A stretch of DNA of 64,000 bases from Diospyros lotus (lineage: Eukaryota > Streptophyta > Magnoliopsida > Ericales > Ebenaceae). This document shows positions 1-9,579 of this stretch, piece by piece. Every line of letters begins with the position of its first letter. Within the stretch, counting starts at the first letter, position 1. The stretch is taken from contig NC_068345.1 of NCBI RefSeq assembly GCF_014633365.1, positions 13,586,058 through 13,650,057 on the forward strand. Direction: 5' to 3'. The notes beneath the pieces were generated by a model, which ran no database searches, was not told where the DNA came from, and was given only the letters and a program-made list of their open reading frames with translations. Both the position numbers and the translations under genes were made by a program.

Positions 1-305
1 TTCTCTCCTTTGAGAATACACTGGCAATGACAGTGGAAGGGCCGAGAGAGGATCAATAGGTATAGCCACAGATGGGTTGGACTGATAGAATGAAATATCT
101 TCATAAAATGTGACATCAGTGGAAATGTAATACTTGTGGGTCGTAGGGATGTAACACTTGTAGCCCTTTTGGGTAGGAATAACCAATGAAAAGACATTTT
201 AGGGCCTTGGGATCAAGCTTAGTCCGAGATGTATCGTGGTTGTGAACATAGACAACACAGCCAAACACCTTGGGTTCAAGAGATTGTAAGAGAGGAGCAT
301 TAAAG
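1..305 (-). pseudogene. Copia integrase C-terminal fragment, out of order
   Basis: Minus-strand reading gives the conserved block after the copia integrase core (VFGCVVYVH, then KLDPKALKCLFIGY). In an intact copia pol this block precedes reverse transcriptase. Here it follows, in the direction of translation, the RT start encoded at about 306-704, so the pol order is broken at about position 305. Either two related copies were joined or a deletion/duplication occurred. Everything left of position 1 is unseen. Confidence 0.7.
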
Positions 306-704
306 AGATCTCAGTTTGCATACGTTGTTTCTTGTGAGGTTAGTTTCAAATTTGTGAGGAATTTCCATATATACTTCTTCTTCGAGATCTCCATTTAGAA
401 AAGCATTTTTCACATCTAATTGCTAATGTAGCCAATCCAGGTTTACAACTAGGGATAACAAGATTCTGATAGTATTCAATTTTGCCATCGGAGCAAAAGT
501 TTCTTGGTAATTTATACCATAAGATTGAGTGAACCCTTTTGTAACTAGGTGGGCCTTAAATCTGTCAATTCTTCCATCTTCTTTGTATTTGACTGTAAAT
601 ACCCATTTGCAGTCCACATGATGTTTTCCAGGGGGTAATTCTATAATCTCCCAAGTCCCATTATTTTTCAAGGCCTTTATTTCCTTGAGAACTACCTCCT
701 TCAA
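306..704 (-). pseudogene. Copia reverse transcriptase, N-terminal part
   Basis: The translation has the start of the copia RT domain (NGTWEIIELP, CKWVFTVKYKEDG, FKAHLVTKGFTQ, YQETFAPMAK), an in-frame TAG at 423-425, then the catalytic-region continuation [20 protein letters not shown] and VCKL, before the sequence jumps to integrase-like coding. The YVDD box is absent. It is a broken copy. Confidence 0.85.
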
Positions 705-719
705 AAAAGGTTACATCCA

Positions 720-1385
720 TTAAGGTGAAGAATCTCTTAAGACTCGGAGAGTAACATTTGTAACCTCTTTGGTGGGGAGAGTAGCCAGGAAATATAAATT
801 TGATGGACTTTGGGTCAAGTTTGCTTCGAAATTGAGGGTGAATGTGAACAAAAGAGGTGCAGTCAAAATCTTGAGAGGAAGTTGAGAAATAACTTGGGTG
901 TAGGGAAAAGAAGCAAGGAGAAGCTGACTTAGAGTGTGATGTTTGAGGATTTGTGAGGGCATTTTATTTATAAGATAGGTGGCTGTAAGAATAGCCTCAC
1001 CCCAAAAATATTTAGGACCATGGGTGGAGAACAATAAGGATCTGGGCACTTCTATTAGGTGTCTATTCTTGCGTTCTGCAACCCTGTTTTGCTGGGGTGT
1101 ATCTACGCAAAAACTTTGATGAATGATGCCTTGTTATAATAGATAAGTGCCTAGAATGGTATTGAAGTTTTCTTTGGCATTATCTATTCTTAGAATTTGA
1201 ATTTTAGCATTTAATTGCCTTTGCACCATGGAATGGAAGGTTTGAAAAATGTGGTCAGCTTCAAACTTTTCTTTCATGAGAAAGACCCAAGTAAGACGGG
1301 TATGGTTATCAATAAAGGAAATAAACCATCGAGCCTCGGTAACATTTTTAACTTTGGAAGGCCCCCACACATCACTATGGATCAA
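720..1385 (-). pseudogene. Copia integrase core and tail, broken
   Basis: Bases 1134-1385 encode the integrase start (IHSDVWGPSKV, then FISFIDNHTRLTWVFLMKEK) and the second catalytic region, altered to RIDNAKENF. Bases 720-1049 encode the FWGEAILTATYLINKMPS segment in one frame and the KLDPKSIKFIF-like tail in another, so at least one frameshift separates them. A stop-rich gap lies at 1050-1133. Confidence 0.8.
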
Positions 1386-1550
1386 AGAAAACGGATAGGA
1401 TGGAGTGTAAATTTGACTAGGATAATTAGTCCGAACATGCTTAGAATATTGACAATTTTCACATTAAAACATGCGTAAATCTGAATTCTTAAACAAAAAG
1501 GGGAACAATTTCTGAAGGTAAGCAAAGTTTTTATGTCCTAATCTATAGTG

Positions 1551-2115
1551 CTACAACATAATTGCACTCTTATTTGAATGAAAAGTAGAGAAACAACCAG
1601 GTGGAATAGAGTAGCAATTGCTGGAATTTACTTTAGTTTTTGAATCGGTCCTTTCAAGTACGTAAAGCCCCGAACATGCCTCAGCACTGCCAATCATCTT
1701 TCTCGAAGTCCGATCCTGAAATTCACACACATCTTTTAAGAATTTTGCAACACAATCCATATCAATAGTGAATTTACTAATAGATAAGAGGTTGCAATCT
1801 AGGTTAGGTACAAAAAAGTACAGCATGTAGCATGAAACTGGTGGACAACACAACCGATCCAATACCTGCCACCTTTGATAATGAGCCATCGGCAATCCTT
1901 ACCTTCCAATCTTTGTCACATGGCTGAAAATTGGTTAACAATGTACTATTTCTAGTCATGTGGTCAAAAGTTCTTGAGTCAACAATCCATAGAGTAGATA
2001 GCTTACTTTTAGCGGTAAAAACATGTAGAGGGTTACCTTTGTGTGCTATAGAACCTGCTGCTATTATAGAGGCCTGAAGCTGTGTTTTGCCAAAAATATT
2101 TTGAAGCCACTCCAT
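1551..2115 (-). pseudogene. Copia protease and GAG-pre-integrase region
   Basis: Bases 1804-2115 encode the aspartic-protease neighbourhood (STLWIVDSRTFDHMTRN), where the catalytic D-[ST]-G motif reads DSR: the glycine is lost. Bases 1551-1895 overlap in another frame and carry VPNLDCNLLSISKFT, the conserved stretch after the protease, so a frameshift near 1850 splits the region. Confidence 0.75.
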
Positions 2116-2119
2116 CTGT

Positions 2120-2525
2120 TTTTTGCTGAATAAGCTCGGATTTAAGGCAGTAGCAGTGTCTTTTGTGGCTGTTATGTTACCCCTACTTTGCCTTTCACGT
2201 GCTAGTTTCCAATCCGGAGGCTTGCTATGGATATCCCAGCATGTATCCTTTGTGTGACTAGTCTTGTGACAATACCATGTTCTCGGCCTTCTAGATCTGG
2301 TGCTATGATTCCTCCTCCTTCGGTTTTTCTGGCAGCTTTGGTTAGATAATCATCTTTTCATTTTCCACATATAAACATCATCACCGATTGTGACCATTGA
2401 ATGTAGTTTTGGCCATTTAGGTTTTGATCGGTGGTTGTAAATGAACTGCTGTTATCCGTGTTTACAAAATTGGTGGTTTGGAAAGGAATAATCTCGGATG
2501 ACTTGCTGTTTTTGTCGGCCATGAT
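2120..2525 (-). pseudogene. Copia gag remnant
   Basis: Minus-strand translation from the ATG at about 2522 gives MADKNSKSS and then NGQNYIQWSQSVMMF, matching the N-terminal gag segment of plant copia elements. It then hits stops and passes almost directly into the region before protease, so most of the capsid-like domain and the zinc knuckle are missing or unreadable. Confidence 0.6.
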
Positions 2526-2620
2526 GTAAGTCGATCAGGTCCGGTGGCTATAGAAGGGATGGATTAGTGAGGCGGCAGATAAAGGCTAGGATTAACAAAG
2601 AGAAAGGAGAAAAGAATTAT

Positions 2621-2632
2621 GCTTTGATACCA
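2621..2632 (-). other. Primer-binding site (tRNA-iMet)
   Basis: On the minus strand this reads TGGTATCAAAGC, complementary to the 3' end of plant initiator-Met tRNA with one mismatch (A for G). It lies directly beside the LTR end at 2633, as expected for a 5' LTR. Confidence 0.85.
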
Positions 2633-3030
2633 TGCAAAAATTCTCTTTTTTGGGAGAATAATATGCTGTGTTTATTCCCTTGGGAATGCCACAAATATAT
2701 ACACAATGGATCCTAAGAATTCTCTTAGATTTTAGAGATTAGATTCCTAATTTGTAGGACTAGATTACAACAACCTTAAATATACAAACAAATCTAATAA
2801 AAAATAACTAAGAAAGATAAGATGTAACAGTAATATAAATCAAGATAAATCACGGAGGATAAATCAGCAGATAACGAGCTCAGTAGCTCGACAGCTCGAC
2901 CCTCCATCAGCTTGGCTATTAGCTCGGCAACTCGGCCCTCTATCAGCTCGGCCATTAGCTAGGCAGTTCGGCTCTTTATCAGCTCAGCCATTAGCTAGGC
3001 AGCTCGGCCTTCCATTAGCTCGGCCTAACA
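2633..3030 (-). repeat. Copia 5' LTR
   Basis: A 398-bp LTR that starts TGTTAGGCCG and ends TTTTTGCA on the minus strand. Bases 2860-3030 hold short tandem units based on GCTCGGC. Bases 2710-2830 are clearly similar to 61420-61540 (for example ACAAACAAATCTAATAAAAA in both), so the copia elements at the two window ends belong to related families. Confidence 0.8.
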
Positions 3031-3657
3031 ACTTCCGATCTACAAGGACCTTAGTTCTTCAAAATGGATTTGGTATTCTATCACCGATCCTTCCTGTTTC
3101 AACCTATTAAACTTCTCAACTATGCTTGTCATAGATTTCTTGCCAAACCTAAACCTAACACAAAAGTCTTCCACAAATTCTATCCAGTTGGTCCCAACCC
3201 TTACTTTGTCCCAACCTTGAAACCATGCATCAGCCATGTCAATGAAGTAGGTTATTGCAAGTTTTTTTTTTTCCTTTTCCTGATTTTCAGCCACATTGTA
3301 GTATTGGAAAAATCTTTCACACCTCTTAACCCACCACATTGGTTTAACTCCTCCAAACATAGGGATTTCTTGCCTAGGGATAGGTGTGTGCTGGTGATTT
3401 TGATAGGATTCCCTTACCTAGACGGCTTGATCTATTTTCGGTTGTTCCTCATCTTCTTGTGACGTGGAAGCATGAGGAGGAATGCCTGCTCTTGTGAAGG
3501 TTGGCTTTGAAGTGCCTATTCTTGTCAAGATCTGCTTTGAAACAGTTCTTGGAGGGAAATCTTCCGGTAGGTTGACCTGAGGCATCTTGGAAAACATTTT
3601 CAGAAGCCTGTCCAACCTATGGTCAATATTAGCAACTTCTTTCTCTAGCAACTGCAC
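3031..3657 (-). pseudogene. Ty3/gypsy gag (retrotransposon gag domain), broken
   Basis: Bases 3418-3657 encode a gag N-terminal linker region. Bases 3040-3360 encode the capsid-like retrotransposon gag core: CERFFQYYNV, then FIDMADAWFQGWD, WIEFVEDFCVRF and FNRLKQEGSVIEYQIHFEEL, characteristic of plant Ty3/gypsy gag. Stops at about 3361-3417 interrupt the frame. The core continues to 3031, where the copia LTR begins. No zinc knuckle remains in the window. Confidence 0.85.
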
Positions 3658-4074
3658 AGCTTCTCTAGTGGCAGTGTTTTCCTCCTAGTAACGGCTCAAT
3701 TCTTCCTGAGTCTATCGCAGACCTAACTCTATGGTGTCCAGCCTAGCCTTCATTTGCTTTGTGCAAGTCCCTTTTTCCATTTCCTCAATCCAATTCTTTG
3801 AACTTCATTCTAAACAACAACTGTAATTGTTTCCAAAAATTCAGTAACTGCCTCTAAACTACATCCAATTCTTTTAACTTTATTCTGAACAACAACTATA
3901 ACTGTTTCCAAAAATTCAGTAACTGCCTCTAAACTACTTCTTGAAATCGATAATTGCCTCTGATCTTCTTCCAGAAATCGATAACTACCTCTGATCTTCT
4001 TCTAGAAATTAGCTTGTCTTGCTTGCCTTCAAATGTTTGGTCGGAAACACCTAGATCTAGCCAAGAATCGGATT

Positions 4075-4086
4075 GCTCTGATACCA
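4075..4086 (-). other. Primer-binding site (tRNA-iMet), perfect
   Basis: Reads TGGTATCAGAGC on the minus strand, the exact initiator-Met tRNA complement. Three bases separate it from the LTR end at 4090. Confidence 0.9.
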
Positions 4087-4410
4087 ATTTGTCAGGTCCT
4101 TGGCCCTAACTTGTGATTTTCTTGAAGATTGAATTGAAAAGGTAGGAGAAAAAGAGAGAAATAGGGGAGGATTAGATAGAATAAGAGGAACACCAAATAG
4201 AGATGAAGGAGAAGTAAACAGAAAGTAGGGAGAAATTGAGAGAAAATAAAGGAGAATTGTAGAGAAAAGGAGAAACTTTAATTATCATCAACCATAATCT
4301 TAGTCATGTGGCGTATAACTTTATATATTAGCTATCCATAGTTTCTACTGGGCAGTTACCCTAAATTACTCCATAACCAACAATAATCAGAAAATAAAGG
4401 CAATAACTAA

Positions 4411-5359
4411 GGCCTATTCTCTTCGTTGTTTTCAGGCCATTTTCAGTTTTCAATTTTTCAAAACAATGAAAACGTGTTCTCTTCACTATTTTCAAAAACA
4501 AGAAAATTTTTTGTAAAAGAAATCCAAAACAACAAAAAACCAAAACGCACAAAACGCTCACTGCTGCCTCTTCTCTCTCCTAGATCCGAGTCTCCTCTCG
4601 TCTTTCTCTATTCCAGATAGAGTGGGTCTATTCCTTGTTGGCCGACGATGCGCCTGCCACGGCCATCACCGTCGCTCACTGTCGTGGTCCGCGTTTGTCA
4701 CTGCCATCCGACTCCCTTTCTTCCTTCTCTCTTCCAAAACCTATTGGGTCTCTTCCTTGTTGGTCGATGACGCACCTACCATGACCATCACTGCCACTCG
4801 TCGTCGTGGACCGCGCTTGTCACTGCCATCCAACTCCCTCTCTTCCTTCTCTCTTCTAGATCTGACCGGGTCTCTTCCTTGTTGGCCGGTGATGCGCCTA
4901 CCACGGCCATCACGGCCGTAGGCCGGGCAATGAGGGGTGAAAATAGTATTTCACCTTTTGGCCATTTTCCCTTCGGAGTTTCACGAGTAAGGTAAATTTA
5001 AAAAAAAAAAAATTATTGCTCTCTTTGCTTACATACAGAATGATAATGGTGTTGTCACAATGAGGGGTGAAAACGCGTTCTATACATTTTAAATTGCAAA
5101 TTCATCAACTTAATAATATACTAGCGTTAAATTGTTTCAATTTAAAGAATAATCAAATTTATTGAATAAAATATCATAAAATAATTTTTCTCAAAATTTT
5201 AAAGTGAATGTGTTTTCCAATTTTTCAGTTTTGAGAAACACTTTTTTAGAATGACAAAAAGAACGCCTTCTTAGCAATCCCAAAACAGACACTCAAAACA
5301 TAATTGAAAATTAATTCAAAACTCAAAACTGAAAATTGAAACACGAAAAGAACACCACC
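4411..5359. mobile_element. PIF/Harbinger-like TIR element, non-autonomous
   Basis: The left end begins GGCCTATTCTCTTCG and the right end is CGAAAAGAACACCACC, an imperfect inverted pair whose inner parts (TTTTCAGTTTTCAATTTTT and its counterpart) also match in inverted orientation. TAA flanks both sides (4408-4410 and 5360-5362), the target duplication expected of PIF/Harbinger-type elements. It sits inside the gypsy LTR. No transposase is encoded. The centre is GC-rich with an internal repeat (4622-4921), unlike the AT-rich ends, which suggests captured sequence. Confidence 0.75.
4622..4921 (+). repeat. About 120-bp tandem repeat inside the TIR element
   Basis: Two full units and a partial third, starting at about 4625, 4745 and 4866. 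Each begins with GGGTCT followed by TTCCTTGTTGG and then CACGGCCATCACC-like sequence. The region is open in one frame (99 codons), but the encoded peptide has no recognisable domain and the openness follows from the repeat composition. Confidence 0.75.
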
Positions 5360-5426
5360 TAAATCTTCTGCAAAATAATACAATATACAGAAAATAAAAA
5401 TAAAAATAACTAGCTAAGTTATGACA

Positions 5427-5939
5427 GGTTCCTATCAAAAGGTTTGTTGGGAGGAGGCTTATTTATCTATCACATACGAGGCTAGACATAGCTTATGTAG
5501 TGCGTGGTAAGCTAATTCATGGATAATCCTAAAGAATTGCATCTCAAAGCAGTACACAGGATTCTATAATATTTAAAGGGGACACCTAGCAAAGGAATTT
5601 TGTTTACGAAAGGGGAAGAGCTGTCTCTTGAGGTCTATACTGATGTAGACTATGTAGGGTTAGTTGTCGACAGAAGATCAACATCCAAGTATTGCACATT
5701 TCTAGGAAGTAATCTCGTGACTTGGAGAAATAAGAAACAAAATATTGTAGCTCAATCAAGCATAGAAGTCAAGTTCAGATCAATGGCCTTGGGAATATGT
5801 GAGTTACTATGGCTCAAGATAATCTTGGAAGACCTAAAAGATCAAGTGGAAGGAACCTATGAGGCTCTACTGTGATAATAAGTTATCTATCAACATTGCT
5901 TATAACTCGGTACAACATGATCAAACATAACATGTTGAA
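5427..5939 (+). pseudogene. Copia RT end and RNase H, left part
   Basis: Plus-strand translation gives the end of RT (a broken HTRLDIAYVV-type segment), then FMDNPKELHLKAVHRIL and YLKGTPSKGI, then RNase H (YTDVDYVG, STSKYCTFLGSNLVTWRNKKQ, SSIEVKFRSMA, CELLWLKIILEDL). It continues NKLSINIAYNSVQHDQ to 5939, where the element at 5940 interrupts it. The active-site segment reads DVDY for the usual DADW/DSDW. Confidence 0.85.
5935..5939. repeat. Target-site duplication TTGAA, left copy
   Basis: TTGAA directly precedes the LTR at 5940 and is repeated at 10099-10103 directly after the second LTR. Joining the flanks on one copy restores the RNase H reading HVEVDRHFIKEKL. Confidence 0.95.
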
Positions 5940-6454
5940 TGTCATGACCTAAGGAACAATAAAAGAGCATCATGGTAATATGGTTGCAATAGTTTGTCAC
6001 GAGACTAGGGAGACGTATAATTTTGCGACCAAGTTTTGTATCGACTTGGACGTTACTTACTTGTATTGCCTTAGTATTTCATTCTCTTATTTGTATTTCC
6101 TTTCCAGCTGGCTAGTTTGTTATGGCAGAATTTGCTAGGTGTCCATGTCCTAGAATAGGACAAATCAGTTAGTTAGAGTGGGTGTGATATGTTGTGGCAG
6201 CATCCATGGTTCAAACTATATAAGCTTGATCCTTCTTCTGTAAAAGGATGCTGATTTTGATATTAAATTCTCAATTCTCTTCCAAGATTTCTCCCTAATC
6301 TCTCTCTCTCGTTTTCTGCCATTCTCCCTCCATTCTTTCTAATTTCTCTCCTCATTCTTCAATCTCCCCTCTATACATTCTGTTATTGACTTTAAATGAA
6401 TCGGATCCTTTCGATTTCCATTCTAGTCCTAGGCTAAACCCTAGGACCATGACA
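5940..6454 (+). repeat. 5' LTR of the non-autonomous element
   Basis: 515 bp, starting TGTCATGACC and ending GGACCATGACA. A TATA-like ACTATATAAGC lies at about 6214-6224, followed by CT-rich sequence (about 6285-6330). That arrangement fits a U3 promoter and a leader starting some 25-30 bp downstream of the TATA. Confidence 0.93.
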
Positions 6455-6457
6455 AAT

Positions 6458-6468
6458 TGGTATCAGAG
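6458..6468 (+). other. Primer-binding site (tRNA-iMet)
   Basis: TGGTATCAGAG, three bases after the LTR end, complementary to initiator-Met tRNA. Confidence 0.9.
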
Positions 6469-6469
6469 A

Positions 6470-8200
6470 CTTACCATCCTCGGCTGTGATTCTGTTGCAG
6501 CTCCGATTTGAAGTCGAATCCAATTGGGGCTCAGCAGTGTGCTGCTCATTTGGATTGGAAGGTGATTCTGACCAGAGCCAATCGTTCCTCGGTTGCAAAT
6601 TCAATCGTTCTTGTAAGTGAGTTGGTCGATTTGGTCGGTTGTAATTTCCGTCGCCGATTCATAGCGGAGCCCATCATTGATTAGTACAGAGGAGCGTTCA
6701 CGATTGGAGTGGGTCGATAGACGAGCATACTTGAAGCGTCGCGAACAGACAACACTCGATGTTGGTGAGGCAGTCCGTCAAAGACGGTTGGGTGAGACAA
6801 AGGCGCTGATTCTGGCGAGAAAGGAAGTTGCGAAGTGGAAGCGAGTGGGGGTAGTTGTTGAATCTCAGCAAACGCACACAGAGCTTGGGCAATCTTGAAT
6901 CCGCTGTAATCTTGTGTGGAGAGCGATCAGTGCAAGAGGCTAACAGCTCGCGGCTAAGACTCCAATCTTGTCCAGAATTGAAGGCGAGCAAGCCAGGAAG
7001 TTCACGATTGGAGCTTGTGGACGGTGATTGGGTGGCGACCGGTGTAAGTAGGAATTGGACTTGGATTGATTGAGCAGCGATTTCGACGGGATCAGCAAGT
7101 TCCAGCATTCCAGTGAGTCTGGGTGGGCTCTCGGCGGAGGATTAATTCTCGACCTTCGTGATTGCAGTAGATTTGAGTTGGAATATTGAAAATGAGTCCA
7201 CTGCCATGACTCTTGGTCGTGAATTCAGGAAGCGTGAGTTGCGCTAGAGTCGATTAACGTATTAGAGTGGCGCCGACTGAGTGACAGAACCAATTAAGAA
7301 AGGCGAGCAACCCAGTCGTTCGTGAATAGGCAGAAATTTCGAGGTGATAGCGAGTCCGCTGGTGTTAACGCGGACAGCCAGGAGACTCGCTACCAGAGCA
7401 GAAGGCCAGTACGAGAGCTCCATCGTAGTTAGTGACGCGGGCGAGGAAGGTGTGGAGGCCTTTATCAAACGCGACCAGTGAGCAAGAAGAAAGACGTGCA
7501 TGTGAAAGAGGCAACAAATCAATCTTGGTTGTCACGACTTTGAAGGTGGAACGACAAGGTGGATTGTTGTTTTCCGAATTGCTGTAGTCGATCCAGAAGG
7601 TGAGGTGATCGCTTGTTTTGGGCGACTAATGTGAAGCAGAATAGAAGGTTGTTTGCGGCTATTTTCCGAGGTTGGGCAGTGTGGGTCAGCAAGCTGAAGC
7701 ACAACAACTAATTCCAGCTTCTGATTCCTCTTACTGCCTCTAAATTTTGTGGGGTCTTGGCTAAGAAGTGCGGCAATTCCGGTATTTAATTCTAGCAAGT
7801 CTCGTAGTAGCTGGGAGTGTAGTTTTGAAGGCATTCGTAAGCCGGTGAGCCTCAGCCATTGCGTGATAGAGCAGCGGAAGTATGGTGAACCTTGCTGAAG
7901 AACCGAGCAGTGGATTTTCTGTGTTTGAGATTTAAGTTGGAAGGAAACAAGGTTGATCGAAAATTGACAACAAGCAGTCTAGGGTGTCTAGGGTGCATTC
8001 AAATCGATTATTGGCTGTGATCCCTATTCAGATTTTGAAGGAGACTCCTAGAGCATTTCCGGTGATTCTCAATTGCTGCGATTTTGATTGTGATTCTCGA
8101 CTGACAGTTAGACGGTCTAGAGGACTCTCGAAGGCCGATCAAGTCACTGTAAGTGTACAATTTCTTCTACTGTTACAATAGACTTGGTCTTGAAGCATAA
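6470..8200 (+). other. Non-coding leader of the non-autonomous element
   Basis: About 1.7 kb of moderately GC-rich sequence between PBS and ORF. Short ORFs occur on both strands (for example 6698-7108 and 7532-7834 minus), but none has a recognisable domain or typical coding composition. It may hold packaging or dimerisation signals, which cannot be recognised by eye. Confidence 0.5.
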
Positions 8201-8275
8201 CAATGGCTGCAATTTGCCACTTATTGGATCAATTTTAGAGGTGATTGGGTGAGGCAGTTACAGAAGGGAATTAGG

Positions 8276-9481
8276 ATGGAAAGAGCTGCTGTTTCTTGGC
8301 CTATTGCTTTTCTAGCCAGTGAGATTTCGGCCAGGAGGAGTAGTGCACGAAGGAGTCCAATTGAGTCTCAATTGCAGCAGAAGAATGCTTCATTTTTAGC
8401 TGAAATGGAGCCTCAATGGCAGCCAAAGGAGGCAACATTTTCAGTTGGCAGCAACAGGGATAAAGGAACAAGCAATGGGATTCATGAAGAGTGCAAGGAA
8501 TTTGGCCGTATGTTCCGCGAGAAACTACAAGAGTTTGTGATGATACTTATTAAGAAGTATTATTACAACTTTCCCGCTGAATACTTCGATGATTATCGCG
8601 GGAGTTTAAACAAAGATGGATTCCTTAAAATAGAGCTGCTGAAGAAGAAATTGAGGAGGCGGGAAACAGATTCATTGCTCACCTCCAATAGTGAGCAGAA
8701 GAAGTATATCGGTTTAGGCGAAATTGACAAGGAAGATGCCAACTCATTACCCTCCTTGGCTAGTGCATGGGCTGAAGGATTTGGGGGTGTTTCGGATCAT
8801 AAGTTTGTGGGAAATGGAATAGCATTGGATCAAGAAAATCTGACTGAAGGACCCTCAATCTAAGCAGATATTGGGGATAGAATCCTTCCTCTTATTTTGG
8901 ACCTACTAAAAGCTAAGGATTCTTTGGCTTGGGGAAAAATGGGCAGCAAGAAGGTGGAGAGGACTGAGGAGTACATGGAAGAAGGGATTGAAGAATTGGG
9001 GGATGTCAGTCCAACGGTTGGCAGCATCTCAAGCACCCCCACTGGTACTGAGAATCTAGATGCTAAAACCCTCAATATGACATCGTGGGAGGAAGTAACT
9101 GTTGAGCATGAAGCTGAGATGTTCGCTAGCAATCTGGGAGCCAAAGATCTTGGAATGAAAAGGACCAGGACAACCTTTGATTGTGGAGATCTTAAATCTA
9201 TTTCTCTTGAGAGAATAGGAATGGAAGGAGTTGCTGAATTTTCTACTATGGATTATCAATATGTTTATGATCTGGAGCAATGGAGGACACAGAAGGATAA
9301 ACCAAAACAAGATGAAAGGAAGAAAGGGAAGGAATTCTTTGTTGAAGGGACTGAGACCCTTGATGTTTTGCTCATTCATGTTTCCATTGGTGTGGCAACA
9401 AGATATAATGTTGTTGCTACTGAGGAGAAAGAAAAGAGAAAGCAAAAGAGAAGGGAAAAACGAGATAAGAAGAAAAAGTGA
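8276..9481 (+). CDS. Unknown ORF of the non-autonomous element, one in-frame stop
   Basis: An open frame from the ATG at 8276 to TGA at 9479-9481 is interrupted by one TAA at 8861-8863. The two halves (195 and 205 codons) share a frame, so this is either one gene of about 400 codons with a nonsense mutation or a readthrough arrangement. The first half has a charged middle (EFVMILIKKYYYNFPAEYF, then LLKKKLRRRE). The second is acidic (EEYMEEGIEELGD) and ends in a very basic tail rich in K, R and E (9424-9478). There is no CCHC knuckle, no DTG, no RT or integrase motif and no evident membrane segment. I do not recognise the family. It could be a highly diverged gag-like protein or captured host coding sequence. 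Confidence 0.5.
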
Positions 9482-9566
9482 AGAAGAAACCAATGGGTGA
9501 AGACGGGCATTGGATGAAGAAACAGTGGCTACTTGTTGCAAGTTCTTGGGGACAAGAACTCTCTTA

Positions 9567-9578
9567 AGGAGGGGGGAA
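9567..9578 (+). other. Polypurine tract
   Basis: AAGGAGGGGGGA lies one base before the 3' LTR at 9580, the plus-strand priming site expected there. Confidence 0.85.
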
Positions 9579-9579
9579 T

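Larger units (their letters stand above)
1..3030 (-). mobile_element. Degenerate Ty1/copia retrotransposon, 5' part (minus strand)
   Basis: Read on the minus strand it runs LTR (2633-3030), primer-binding site (2621-2632), gag head (to about 2523), protease, GAG-pre-integrase, integrase and the start of reverse transcriptase, then a second integrase-tail-like piece up to the window edge. Many stops and frameshifts make it non-functional. The gag start at about 2522 reads MADKNSK, followed by LNGQNYIQWS typical of copia gag, but most of the remaining gag seems deleted. Its right end abuts a Ty3/gypsy gag at 3031, so it was inserted into that element. The 3' LTR and the second TSD copy lie outside the window. 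Confidence 0.85.
3031..5426 (-). mobile_element. Ty3/gypsy retrotransposon 5' fragment
   Basis: Minus strand: LTR at 4090-5426 (interrupted), primer-binding site at 4075-4086, an untranslated leader, then a broken gag down to 3031, where the copia element of 1-3030 cuts it off. Its LTR abuts a copia RNase H fragment at 5427, so this element was itself inserted into an older copia. Pol and the 3' LTR are beyond the copia insertion, outside the window. Confidence 0.85.
4090..5426 (-). repeat. Gypsy 5' LTR interrupted by a TIR element
   Basis: On the minus strand the LTR starts TGTCATAACTTAGC (at 5426) and ends GGCCAAGGACCTGACA (at 4090). Removing the 949-bp insertion at 4411-5359 plus one 3-bp TSD leaves about 385 bp. 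Bases 4140-4270 are purine-rich (AGAGAGAAATAGG-type), common near the 3' end of such LTRs. Confidence 0.8.

Noticed and set aside
6698..7834. Several minus-strand ORFs of 60-136 codons in the leader of the non-autonomous element
   Set aside because: No domain, no ATG context, composition like the surrounding non-coding leader.
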